Shown here: positions 7,155 through 14,123 of the stretch, one piece after another
Layout of the letters: every line of letters starts with the position of its first letter
Position numbering within the stretch: the stretch's first letter is position 1
Assembly: GCA_039814545.1 (NCBI GenBank)
Contig: JBCCBB010000065.1
Span: forward strand, 1 to 16,940
Direction: 5' to 3'
Length of the DNA: 16,940 bases
Source of the DNA: CALBPI01 sp039814545
GTDB taxonomy: Bacteria; Pseudomonadota; Gammaproteobacteria; Steroidobacterales; Woeseiaceae
Made by a program: the position numbers and the translations under genes
Notes under the pieces: generated by a model
Databases searched by the model: none
Told to the model about the DNA's origin: nothing
The model's input: the letters and a program-made list of their open reading frames with translations, nothing else

Positions 7155-8423
7155 ATGACGGGATTCAGCAGCAACACCAAAAGCTTTCGCTCGGTGATGG
7201 CGGCACTACTGTTTTGCCTGGCCGCGCCGCTCGCGGCCGACAACAGCATCGACAACCCCTACCTGCTCGATGATGTCCTCGACCTCTACATTGAGGATGG
7301 CGCGTTCCCGTTCATTTACGCCCGCATTGAGGACGCCAACGGGCGCGTGATCTACGAACACCAGGCGGTAGATGAGGGACTGCTGCCTGGCACCGAGGTC
7401 GACGGCCAGACCTGGATTCGAATCTGGTCGATGACCAAGCTCGTCACGATCACGCTCGTGATGGACCTCGTCGAAGACGGTGTGCTGTCGCTCGATGACC
7501 CCGTCGTCGACTACATCCCTGAGTTCCGAGACCTGATCGTCGCAACGGCCGCCGACGGCAGCGCATTGGCGGCGGCCGAGGCCGACACCGCCTGCCCGCT
7601 GCGTACGGTACCGATCGCGGCGACCATGACCGTGCGCGACCTCATGAACCACACGGCAGGGTTCCATTACGCCGTCACAGGCATCGACTGTCTGGACACC
7701 CTGTCGGCCGCAGCCGACCTGCCCAGCGCGAGCAACAGCGCCGGGTTCATCGACCGCATTGTCGACATCCCGCTCATCCAGCAACCAGGCGCCGACTACT
7801 ACTACGGTACCAATACGACGGTGCTGGGCATTGTGGCCGAACGCGCGACCGACACCTCGCTCGAGGAACTGGTGCGAACCCGCATCACGGAGCCGCTGGG
7901 CATTCGTGGCCTGCGCTACGGCCTACCCGACGGCGCGACACTGTTACCGCGCTTCACCGGCAACGACGGCGCGCTACGCGAAGCACGCCCGGGCGAGCTA
8001 GATATTTTCGGTGGCGGCCTGCCGCGCTACGGCGCCAGTGTCGAGCTCTACCTGGGCGGCGAAGGCATGCTGGCCACGGCCGACGGCTACGCCGACTTTC
8101 TGCGCGTGTTCGCCAACGGCGGCAGGCTCAATGACTTCACCTTGCTCGAGCCCGAGACCATCGCCGAGATGACGGCGCCGCACACACTTGTCGACAACCC
8201 CAATGGGCACAACGGCTACAACATCTGGGTCACGCGTGAGACGGAGGACAGTGTGGGCGGACTGTGGCTGGGCGGTGGCTACGAAGGGACCCATTTCTGG
8301 ATCGACCCCGTGCGCGGATTTGTCGCCGTGGTCATGAGCCAGATCCATGCCGTGCCCGAGGCAGGCCAGGATCGCGACAACGCGTTTCGCGAAGCCGTCT
8401 ACGAAGTGATCGTCACGCGCTGA
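7155..8423 (+). CDS. Exported serine hydrolase, beta-lactamase/penicillin-binding-protein-like fold
   Basis: This 422-residue protein has a signal peptide (hydrophobic 14-27, probable cleavage near LAA at 26-28) and belongs to the class C beta-lactamase-related family, which includes esterases and D-aminopeptidases. The catalytic SxxK is SMTK (92-95), with Ser92 as nucleophile and Lys95 as base. VRDLMNHTAGFHY (160-172) is a family landmark. The second motif is YYYGTN (215-220): a Tyr is present, but the usual Tyr-x-Asn is a Tyr-Gly variant. The third, KTG-like motif is LGGGYEGTHFWIDP (372-385), glycine-rich and without Lys. These variants point to an esterase or peptidase rather than an antibiotic-hydrolysing enzyme. 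It is a single-gene unit with its own promoter, and it ends 13 bases before the convergent DUF4404 gene. The substrate is unknown. Confidence 0.88.
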   Translation: MTGFSSNTKSFRSVMAALLFCLAAPLAADNSIDNPYLLDDVLDLYIEDGAFPFIYARIEDANGRVIYEHQAVDEGLLPGTEVDGQTWIRIWSMTKLVTITLVMDLVEDGVLSLDDPVVDYIPEFRDLIVATAADGSALAAAEADTACPLRTVPIAATMTVRDLMNHTAGFHYAVTGIDCLDTLSAAADLPSASNSAGFIDRIVDIPLIQQPGADYYYGTNTTVLGIVAERATDTSLEELVRTRITEPLGIRGLRYGLPDGATLLPRFTGNDGALREARPGELDIFGGGLPRYGASVELYLGGEGMLATADGYADFLRVFANGGRLNDFTLLEPETIAEMTAPHTLVDNPNGHNGYNIWVTRETEDSVGGLWLGGGYEGTHFWIDPVRGFVAVVMSQIHAVPEAGQDRDNAFREAVYEVIVTR

Positions 8424-8436
8424 ATCGCGACCGGGT

Positions 8437-8694
8437 TCAGATCCCGAGCTTACCCAGGGTATCGATGATCTCGCGCAGCACGCGGTTTGCCGTGGGGTGT
8501 TCTGCCGCAAACGTGGACTCGAGCCGCCGCGCCTGTTCCACCACGTCATAACCCTCGTGCTCGTCTTCACCCAACACACCGTGGATATCGGTGTCGAGCT
8601 GCGCAAGCGCGGCACGCGTTGCCTCGTCGAGCTCCGTGTGTTCGAGTTCGCTTCTGAGCCGGCCCAGCAGCCGGCGGACTTCATCGTTGCTCAT
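8437..8694 (-). CDS. DUF4404 family protein
   Basis: This 85-residue, soluble, mostly helical, acidic protein resembles the small DUF4404 family. It has an N-terminal MSNDEVRRLLGRLRSELEHTELDEATRAAL, a central Asp-rich turn (DTDIHGVLGEDEH) and a C-terminal HPTANRVLREIIDTLGKLGI. No function is known for the family. Heptad-like Leu/Arg/Glu spacing at 5-35 and 50-84 suggests a helical hairpin or dimer. It is convergent with the serine hydrolase gene and divergent from the TerC-like gene. The ribosome binding site is weak. The family assignment comes from remembered pattern, so it is good but not certain. Confidence 0.75.
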   Translation of the reverse strand: MSNDEVRRLLGRLRSELEHTELDEATRAALAQLDTDIHGVLGEDEHEGYDVVEQARRLESTFAAEHPTANRVLREIIDTLGKLGI

Positions 8695-8789
8695 CGTCGC
8701 GGTCCGTCATGGCCTGATCAGATGGTCTCACAGCCGGCGACGGGAGCGGTATCAGGGACTCACCTGACCCCGCACCTGCAGCAAACCGC

Positions 8790-8795
8790 TAGAAT
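8790..8795 (+). promoter_or_regulatory. Candidate -10 element of the TerC-like gene
   Basis: TAGAAT, 26 bases before the ATG, is a good -10 hexamer, but no strong -35 sits 16-18 bases upstream. A purine-rich GGGGAGGAA ribosome binding site (8807-8815) lies between it and the ATG at 8822. Confidence 0.4.
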
Positions 8796-8821
8796 CGGGC
8801 GCATACGGGGAGGAAAACACC

Positions 8822-9568
8822 ATGGAATACCTGATCCAACTGGCCACCGATCCGGCGGCCTGGATCGCGCTCGCGACGCTTGCCGTCATGGAAGTCGTGC
8901 TCGGCATCGACAACTTGATCTTTATCTCCATCCTCTCCAACCGCTTGCCCGAGGGGCAGCGCTCCAGGGCACGTCGCATTGGCATCGCCATGGCGCTCGT
9001 GCTGCGCCTGGCGCTGCTGGGCACGATCGCGATCATCATCAAGCTCACGGCGCCCGTCTTCACGGTGCTCGGCAACGAATTCTCCTGGCGCGATCTCATC
9101 CTCATCGCGGGCGGCCTGTTCCTGGTCTGGAAGGCGACAACGGAAATCCACGAGAAGGTCGACCCGGACGACGAGGCACACGGCGACGGGGCGGGCGCCG
9201 CCACCGCGACGGCAACCGCGGTCATTGCACAAATCCTCGTGCTGGATCTCGTATTCTCAGTCGACAGCATCATCACCGCCGTTGGCATGACAACCCACCT
9301 GCCGATCATGGTGATTGCCGTCCTGATTGCTGTCACAACCATGTTGCTGGCCGCCGATCCGCTGTCAGAGTTCATCCACCGCAACCCGACCATCGTCATG
9401 CTGGCGCTGGGCTTTTTATTGCTCATCGGCACGACACTGATCGCTGAAGGCTTCGGCGCGCACGTGCCCAAGGGGTATATTTATGCGGCCATGGCGTTCT
9501 CGGCGCTCGTCGAAGGACTCAACATGGCGGCGCGGCGCGCCAAGCGGAGACGGAGTCAGGCCTCGTAA
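8822..9568 (+). CDS. TerC-family integral membrane protein (YgdQ-like)
   Basis: This 248-residue inner-membrane protein has about seven hydrophobic segments and both TerC signatures: MEVVLGIDNLIFISIL (23-38, acidic residues Glu24 and Asp30 plus Asn31) and LDLVFSVDSIITAVGM (141-156, Asp142 and Asp148). The C-terminal HVPKGYIYAAMAFSALVEGLN is also typical and matches E. coli YgdQ closely in length and wording. TerC-family members such as Alx export Mn2+, often acting during maturation of secreted metalloproteins, and the buried acidic residues fit cation transport. The loop at 110-133 (acidic, then Ala/Thr-rich) looks like a variable cytoplasmic linker. It has its own -10 and a strong ribosome binding site. 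Its last 13 bases overlap the convergent MFS gene. The exact substrate is inferred. Confidence 0.9.
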   Translation: MEYLIQLATDPAAWIALATLAVMEVVLGIDNLIFISILSNRLPEGQRSRARRIGIAMALVLRLALLGTIAIIIKLTAPVFTVLGNEFSWRDLILIAGGLFLVWKATTEIHEKVDPDDEAHGDGAGAATATATAVIAQILVLDLVFSVDSIITAVGMTTHLPIMVIAVLIAVTTMLLAADPLSEFIHRNPTIVMLALGFLLLIGTTLIAEGFGAHVPKGYIYAAMAFSALVEGLNMAARRAKRRRSQAS

Positions 9569-10773
9569 CGGCGCCGGCGCAGCGCCCGCGACGCCCGGGC
9601 CATGGCCAGCGTCGCGATCAAGCAGTAACCACCGAGCCAGCGCATTTGCTCGGTCAGCGGCATGCCCGCATCGATGAGGGTGCCCGTCAGGCCGGGACCC
9701 GCTGCCGTTGAAAACACCATGGCCGAGACGATCACCGAGCGCACTGCGCCCAGGTGCTTGGTGCCGTAGACCTCGGGCCAGAGCGCGCCGAATAGCGTCG
9801 AGGAAATCCCGTAGCTCACACCCACGAGCACGATCACCACAAACAGCGACCAGGCCGGGCCCGCTACGGACAGTGCGAAACACGCCGCCGTCAGCGGCAA
9901 CAGAAAGCCGGGCAGAATCGCCACCGCGCCAAACCGATCGATGACCGCGCCCATGATCAAGGCAAAGACGATTGTGGTTGCCGCCATCGCCATGAGCGAC
10001 GTCGCAAACAACTGCGGCGGCCAGTCGAAATAGGCCGTCATGTAGTCCTGGTGGTAGAAAATCGTGGTGCCGATGAACGCGGGTGCGAGCACGCCCGTGA
10101 GCAAGACCCAGAACACGGGATCGCGTAACACCTCACCCCGTGTCCAGTCGCGGCCCTGATCGCGGCCGACGGGGTCATCGGCATGAGCCGACTGGGGCGT
10201 GCGCGGCTTGGCGTAGGCCCAGGCCGCCAGCGGTAATCCAACAAAGACGAGCGCACCGGCGGCGGCCACCCAGCCCACCTGATAGCCAAAGCCCGCGGCG
10301 ATCAGCGCGAACGCAATCGGGATGCTTGCCTCGCCGCCCTGGTGACCGAGGACGACGAGCGACACGGCGCGACCTCGCCCACCCACGAACCATCGGCCCG
10401 TCGCCGTCAGTGCGGTGTGCGTCATCATGCCCTGGCCCATGAGTCGCAACAGGTAGATCGCGACCGTCAGCAGCAGCACGTTGGGCGCGTAAGCCGCCAG
10501 CAAAGTGGCACCCGCGAGCACCGGAATTACGAGCGCGACCATGCGCGCCTCTGGGATGACATCCACAAGTCGACCCACAAACGGCAGGCTCATGGCGCTC
10601 GCGAGTGTCGCCAGCATGTAGAGCCGACCGAACTCCCCGTGGCTCAAACCGAAGGCCTGCTGCCACTCTGCAACGGACGCGGAAATGAAGTACGTCTGGC
10701 CAAAGCTTGAGAAGAACGTCAGCAGAAAACCACCGGCGATCCAGCGGAAGTTGCGACGCAGGAAGGCAAACAT
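9556..10773 (-). CDS. MFS transporter, monocarboxylate/oxalate-formate antiporter-like
   Basis: This 405-residue protein has twelve predicted hydrophobic segments split by a charged central loop (about 188-215). The segment GRLVDVIPEARMV (67-79) is a major-facilitator motif A variant in the loop between helices 2 and 3. The N-terminus (GGFLLTFFSSFGQTYFISASVAEWQQAFGLS) and the helix 4-5 stretch GRWFVGGRGRAVSLVVLGHQGGEA resemble the monocarboxylate porter and oxalate:formate antiporter groups. The substrate is therefore probably a small organic acid, but this is weak. An in-frame TAA lies just upstream of the ATG, which fixes the start. The ribosome binding site is poor. It is divergent from the M1 peptidase gene, with 108 bases between the two starts, and convergent with and overlapping the TerC-like gene by 13 bases. 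Confidence 0.85.
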   Translation of the reverse strand: MFAFLRRNFRWIAGGFLLTFFSSFGQTYFISASVAEWQQAFGLSHGEFGRLYMLATLASAMSLPFVGRLVDVIPEARMVALVIPVLAGATLLAAYAPNVLLLTVAIYLLRLMGQGMMTHTALTATGRWFVGGRGRAVSLVVLGHQGGEASIPIAFALIAAGFGYQVGWVAAAGALVFVGLPLAAWAYAKPRTPQSAHADDPVGRDQGRDWTRGEVLRDPVFWVLLTGVLAPAFIGTTIFYHQDYMTAYFDWPPQLFATSLMAMAATTIVFALIMGAVIDRFGAVAILPGFLLPLTAACFALSVAGPAWSLFVVIVLVGVSYGISSTLFGALWPEVYGTKHLGAVRSVIVSAMVFSTAAGPGLTGTLIDAGMPLTEQMRWLGGYCLIATLAMARASRALRRRRYEA

Positions 10774-10881
10774 CGGCGGAGCTTAACCGCTGCAGCGCCG
10801 CGGTGCGCGGGCCGCGGTGGGGCTGACTTGCGCGCAGCGCCGGGGCCGGTAGGCTGTCCTCTTTTTCCGCCGGAGTCCCCC

Positions 10882-12789
10882 GTGTCACCGAAACGTCTGT
10901 TGCCCCTGGCCATTCTGGCCCTGGCGGCCTGCTCCAAGGCCCCTGAACCCACCGAAACCCCCGAGACGACGGGCGCCGAGGCCAGCGCGCTCGCAGAAGC
11001 CGGACCCGTCCCTGGCAGGGATTACCACTCCTACGCCACGGAGACATACGCCACGACCCACCTCGCGCTGGACCTCGAAGTCGATTTCGAGCGCCGCGTT
11101 CTTGAAGGCACAGCGACGCTCGACATCGAGCGCGGCGGGCCCGGTGACACGCTGGTTCTCGACACGCGTGACTTGACAATCACGGGTGTGCGCGCCGGTG
11201 GCGAGACGCTCAACGACACGCCGTTCGAGCTCGGCGAAGCCGACGCCATTCTGGGCGCGCCGCTTTCGATCCCCGTGCCTGACGGCGCGACGCGCGTTGA
11301 AGTCGCCTACCGCACGTCGCCCGAAGCGACGGGTCTGCAGTGGCTCGAACCCCGTCAGACCGCCGGAAAGCGCCAGCCCTTCCTGTTCAGTCAGGCCCAG
11401 GCGATCCATGCGCGCAGTTTTGTACCGTCGCAGGACACGCCCGCCGTGCGCTTCACCTACACCGCGACCGTTCGCGTACCGCCCGGCCTGCTCGCGGTCA
11501 TGAGCGCCGACAACGCCACAGAACGCTCGGCAGACGGGATCTACGAATTCGAGATGCCACAGTCGATCCCGAGCTACTTGCTGGCCATTGCCGTGGGTGA
11601 CCTCGAGTTCAAGGCCATGGGCAAGCGCACGGGTGTGTACGCCGAAGCCGAGTTGCTCGACGCTGCCGCTGCCGAGTTCGAAGACACGGAACGCATGCTC
11701 GAAATCGCCGAGGTCGACTACGGCCCCTACAAGTGGGGCCGCTATGATCTCTTGATCCTCCCGCCCAGCTTCCCGTTCGGCGGCATGGAAAACCCGCGGC
11801 TCAGTTTCATCACACCGACCGTGATCGCCGGCGACAAGAGTCTCGTCGCGCTCATCGCGCATGAGCTTGCACATTCCTGGTCGGGCAACCTCGTGACCAA
11901 TGCGACCTGGCGTGACCTCTGGATCAACGAAGGCTTCACCACCTACCTGACCAACCGCATCATGCAGAAGGTCTACGGCGACGACCGCTACACGATGGAA
12001 GTCGCGCTCGGCTACGCGGACCTGCTCGGCGAACTCGAGCTGCTTGAAACCAGCGATGAGATCATGGCGCTCGACGTTCGTGGCCGCGATCCCGACGAGT
12101 CGTTCTCAAACATCCCTTACGAGAAGGGCTCGCTGTTCCTGTTCGAGATTGAGCAAGCGATTGGCCGAGAGGCCTTCGATGCGTTCCTGCTCGACTACTT
12201 CCAGGCATTCGAGTTCAAGAGCATCCACACGGAAGCAGCACTTGCCTACTTCGAGGAAACCCTGCTGGCACAGCACGGCGACGTCCTCGACGGGGACCGC
12301 GTCCGCGAGTGGATCTACGAGCCCGGCCTGCCCGAGGGCGCACCGGCGCCCACGTCTGACGCGTTCACGGGCATCGACTCGGCGCGGGCGGACTGGCTTG
12401 CGGGCTCGCTCGCGGCAGACGCCATCGACACGGCCGAATGGACCTTTCACCAGTGGAAGCACTTCCTCGATGGCATGCCCGAGGTGCTTACGGCCGAACA
12501 GCTTGCCGAACTCGACACCGCCTTTGGTCTGACCCAGACGCGCAACAACGAGATCGCGTTCAGCTGGCTCATGATCGCCGTGCGCAACGACTACGAAGCT
12601 GCCGAGCCGAGACTCGAGGATTTCCTCACGAGTATCGGCCGCAACAAGTTCTTGCTGCCGCTCTACCGTGCGCTCGTCGCCAACGGCAAACAGGCCGAGG
12701 CACAGCGCATCTTCGAGTTGGCCAAACCGGGCTACCACCCGCTGACCGTCAAGCGCAACGGCGCCGTTGTTTACGGCGAGGACGCCTAA
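10882..12789 (+). CDS. M1-family metallopeptidase lipoprotein, leukotriene A4 hydrolase-like aminopeptidase
   Basis: I place the start at the GTG at 10882. CGGAG lies 6 bases upstream, and the protein then begins with a lipoprotein signal (SPKRLLPLAILALAAC, lipobox Cys17). Longer readings from an upstream TTG would bury the signal. The 635-residue product has the M1 N-terminal beta domain. The exopeptidase motif is GGMEN (300-304), and the zinc site is HELAH (327-331) with Glu350 in WINEGFTTYL. The proton-donor Tyr413 sits in PYEKGSLFLFEIEQ. QAIHARSFVPSQDTPAVRFTYTATV and the helical C-terminal domain are typical of the LTA4 hydrolase and cold-active aminopeptidase branch. It should remove N-terminal residues from peptides at the cell envelope; epoxide hydrolase activity is not implied. 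A weak TTGCGC/TAGGCT pair (10828-10855) could be its promoter. A terminator follows at 12863. Confidence 0.93.
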   Translation: MSPKRLLPLAILALAACSKAPEPTETPETTGAEASALAEAGPVPGRDYHSYATETYATTHLALDLEVDFERRVLEGTATLDIERGGPGDTLVLDTRDLTITGVRAGGETLNDTPFELGEADAILGAPLSIPVPDGATRVEVAYRTSPEATGLQWLEPRQTAGKRQPFLFSQAQAIHARSFVPSQDTPAVRFTYTATVRVPPGLLAVMSADNATERSADGIYEFEMPQSIPSYLLAIAVGDLEFKAMGKRTGVYAEAELLDAAAAEFEDTERMLEIAEVDYGPYKWGRYDLLILPPSFPFGGMENPRLSFITPTVIAGDKSLVALIAHELAHSWSGNLVTNATWRDLWINEGFTTYLTNRIMQKVYGDDRYTMEVALGYADLLGELELLETSDEIMALDVRGRDPDESFSNIPYEKGSLFLFEIEQAIGREAFDAFLLDYFQAFEFKSIHTEAALAYFEETLLAQHGDVLDGDRVREWIYEPGLPEGAPAPTSDAFTGIDSARADWLAGSLAADAIDTAEWTFHQWKHFLDGMPEVLTAEQLAELDTAFGLTQTRNNEIAFSWLMIAVRNDYEAAEPRLEDFLTSIGRNKFLLPLYRALVANGKQAEAQRIFELAKPGYHPLTVKRNGAVVYGEDA

Positions 12790-12862
12790 GCGACTCAACG
12801 GCTTGCGGGCCCGGGCGCGAACCTGGTGCCTCGGCCTGATGTAATATTTTTCAGTCACTTAC

Positions 12863-12894
12863 GCCTCCCAGCGCTCGCTGGGAGGCTTTTTTTT
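12863..12894 (+). terminator. Rho-independent terminator after the M1 peptidase gene
   Basis: A perfect 10-base GC-rich stem (GCCTCCCAGC at 12863-12872 pairing with GCTGGGAGGC at 12877-12886) has a 4-base loop and is followed directly by eight T (12887-12894). It ends the M1 transcript 73 bases after the stop and insulates the SPFH promoter downstream. Confidence 0.95.
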
Positions 12895-12907
12895 GGGCCC
12901 GAAATAT

Positions 12908-12936
12908 TTGACGTATCCGGTATCAAAGTGATATCA
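12908..12936 (+). promoter_or_regulatory. Candidate promoter of the SPFH-RHH operon
   Basis: A -35 TTGACG at 12908-12913 is followed 16-17 bases later by the AT-rich core of the palindrome (GATATC/ATATCA, 12930-12936), which could serve as the -10. The -10 would then lie inside the operator. A second TTGACA at 12939-12944 has no -10 placed upstream of the ATG and is less likely. Confidence 0.45.
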
Positions 12937-12950
12937 CTTTGACATCACTG
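12923..12950. promoter_or_regulatory. Perfect 20-bp palindromic operator plus a third half-site
   Basis: TCAAAGTGATATCACTTTGA (12923-12942) is a perfect palindrome with no spacer. Its right half is repeated in direct orientation: TGATATCACTT (12929-12939) and TGACATCACTG (12940-12950) match at 9 of 11 positions. This gives three AGTGAT/ATCACT half-sites at 12927, 12933 and 12944. Tandem half-sites near one helical turn apart are typical of ribbon-helix-helix repressors, and such a gene lies in the same operon at 13959. The site overlaps the likely -10 and lies 18-45 bases before the ATG. Confidence 0.7.
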
Positions 12951-12967
12951 AGAGAGGGAGACATACG

Positions 12968-13891
12968 ATGGATAACATTCACGAGCGCACCTACAACGCG
13001 ATCAGCGGCTGGCTGCCACTGATAGTCCTGCTGGGCCTCATCGGCGGCGCCATTGCCGGATTCGCCAACGCGCTACCGGTCGTCGGCATCGTATGCATCC
13101 TGCTGGTCATCATCGGCGTCGTCGGCTTCCAGGCCGTCGCACCCAACGACGCACGCGTCCTGCTGCTGTTTGGTGACTACAAGGGTTCGATCAACAAGTC
13201 AGGCTTCTTTTGGGTGAACCCGTTCTTCTCCAAGAAAAAGATCACGCTTCGTGTTCGCAACTTCGAAACGGGCTCCCAATCGGTGCCACAGAAGAAAAAC
13301 TCTTCAGGCGCCGTGATCCAGGAGAAGGGCCGCACGGGGGGTCGTCCGTCCAAGGTCAACGACAAGGACGGTAACCCGATCGAGATTTCGGCCGTCGTGG
13401 TCTGGAAGGTGGTCGACACGGCTGAGGCCATGTTTGAGGTCGACGACTACGAGGACTATGTCGCCGTGCAGAGTGAAGCCGCGTTGCGCAACCTGGCCAG
13501 CCGTTACCCCTACGACGGTGCCGACGGCGAAGAGTCACTGCGTGGCAACACGGCAGAGGTCGGCGAGGAGCTGCGCAAGGACATCCAGGAGCGTCTTGGC
13601 AAAGCCGGCGTCGAGGTCATCGAGGCACGCATCAGCCACTTGGCCTACGCACCCGAAATTGCTGCCGCCATGTTGCAGCGCCAGCAGGCCGCCGCCGTGG
13701 TGGCTGCCCGCACCAAGATCGTTGAAGGTGCCGTAGGCATGGTCGAGATGGCTCTGGACCAGCTCAAAGCCGACAACATCGTCGATCTCGATGATGAGCG
13801 TCGCGCGGCCATGGTGTCGAACCTGCTCGTGGTGCTCTGCAGCGACAAACACACACAACCCGTCGTGAACACGGGCACGCTGTACAACTAG
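12968..13891 (+). CDS. SPFH/band-7 domain membrane protein (stomatin/flotillin-like)
   Basis: This 307-residue protein is anchored by two adjacent hydrophobic segments (about 15-33 and 36-57). An SPFH domain follows at about 54-245: FQAVAPNDARVLLLFGDYKGSINKSGFFWVNPF, DGNPIEISAVVVWKVVD, DDYEDYVAVQSEAALRNLASRYPY, and the helix GVEVIEARISHLAYAPEIAAAMLQRQQAAAVVAARTKIVEGAV. SPFH proteins oligomerise at membranes and organise microdomains or membrane-protein turnover. A basic, Ser/Gly/Lys-rich stretch at about 103-129 interrupts the region between the core strands and looks like an insertion. Translation starts 26 bases after the palindrome, with GAGGGAGA as ribosome binding site. A 54-residue ribbon-helix-helix gene follows in the same operon. 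No NfeD-like partner is present in the window. Confidence 0.92.
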   Translation: MDNIHERTYNAISGWLPLIVLLGLIGGAIAGFANALPVVGIVCILLVIIGVVGFQAVAPNDARVLLLFGDYKGSINKSGFFWVNPFFSKKKITLRVRNFETGSQSVPQKKNSSGAVIQEKGRTGGRPSKVNDKDGNPIEISAVVVWKVVDTAEAMFEVDDYEDYVAVQSEAALRNLASRYPYDGADGEESLRGNTAEVGEELRKDIQERLGKAGVEVIEARISHLAYAPEIAAAMLQRQQAAAVVAARTKIVEGAVGMVEMALDQLKADNIVDLDDERRAAMVSNLLVVLCSDKHTQPVVNTGTLYN

Positions 13892-13958
13892 GACCATGAT
13901 GTCCGCGCACGACACGCAAAGCGCGCGTCGCGGTCTGGCGGCTGGAGGCTGCTAGGCC

Positions 13959-14123
13959 GTGGCGCGCACCTCATTCCTCTACCGGACGGACCCCGCGGTG
14001 CTGGAAGCCCTCAAGCGCTGGGCGGGCGATGACCTGCGCAGCGTCAATGCACAGCTCGACTTCCTGGTGCGCAAGGCACTGCGGGATGCCGGGCGACTCA
14101 AGAAGCCTGGCGACAAGGACTGA
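13959..14123 (+). CDS. Small ribbon-helix-helix (Arc-like) DNA-binding protein
   Basis: This frame encodes 54 residues from a GTG with GGAGG 10 bases upstream. An in-frame TAG at 13953 rules out a longer start. The sequence has the ribbon-helix-helix pattern: a short strand (TSFLYRTD, 4-11), helix A (PAVLEALKRWAGDD, 12-25), the turn with SVN (28-30), and helix B (AQLDFLVRKALRDAG, 31-45), then a Lys-rich tail. Arc and MetJ-type repressors dimerise through the strand, which enters the major groove. It lies 67 bases after the SPFH stop, and its TGA directly abuts the convergent CNNM-like stop. I infer that it represses its own operon at the palindrome 12923-12950. Codon use (strong G/C third positions) supports it as a real gene. 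Confidence 0.82.
   Translation: MARTSFLYRTDPAVLEALKRWAGDDLRSVNAQLDFLVRKALRDAGRLKKPGDKD

Noticed and set aside
8497..9447. Forward open frame of 316 codons across DUF4404 and TerC
   Set aside because: It overlaps the clear TerC-family frame and runs antisense to DUF4404. Its product is Arg/His/Gly-rich and low in complexity, which marks a shadow frame.
10175..11179. Reverse open frame of 334 codons spanning the MFS and M1 starts
   Set aside because: It crosses two divergent genes and the promoter region between them, and its composition (Arg, Ser, Pro, Cys) is that of an off-frame translation.
13896..13955. A 19-codon frame (MMSAHDTQSARRGLAAGGC) in the same frame as the RHH gene, ended by TAG two codons before its GTG
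   Set aside because: It could be read as a leader peptide, or as an N-terminus cut off by a stop codon. But the RHH fold starts properly at the GTG, no ribosome binding site precedes the ATGs, and nothing suggests TAG readthrough.
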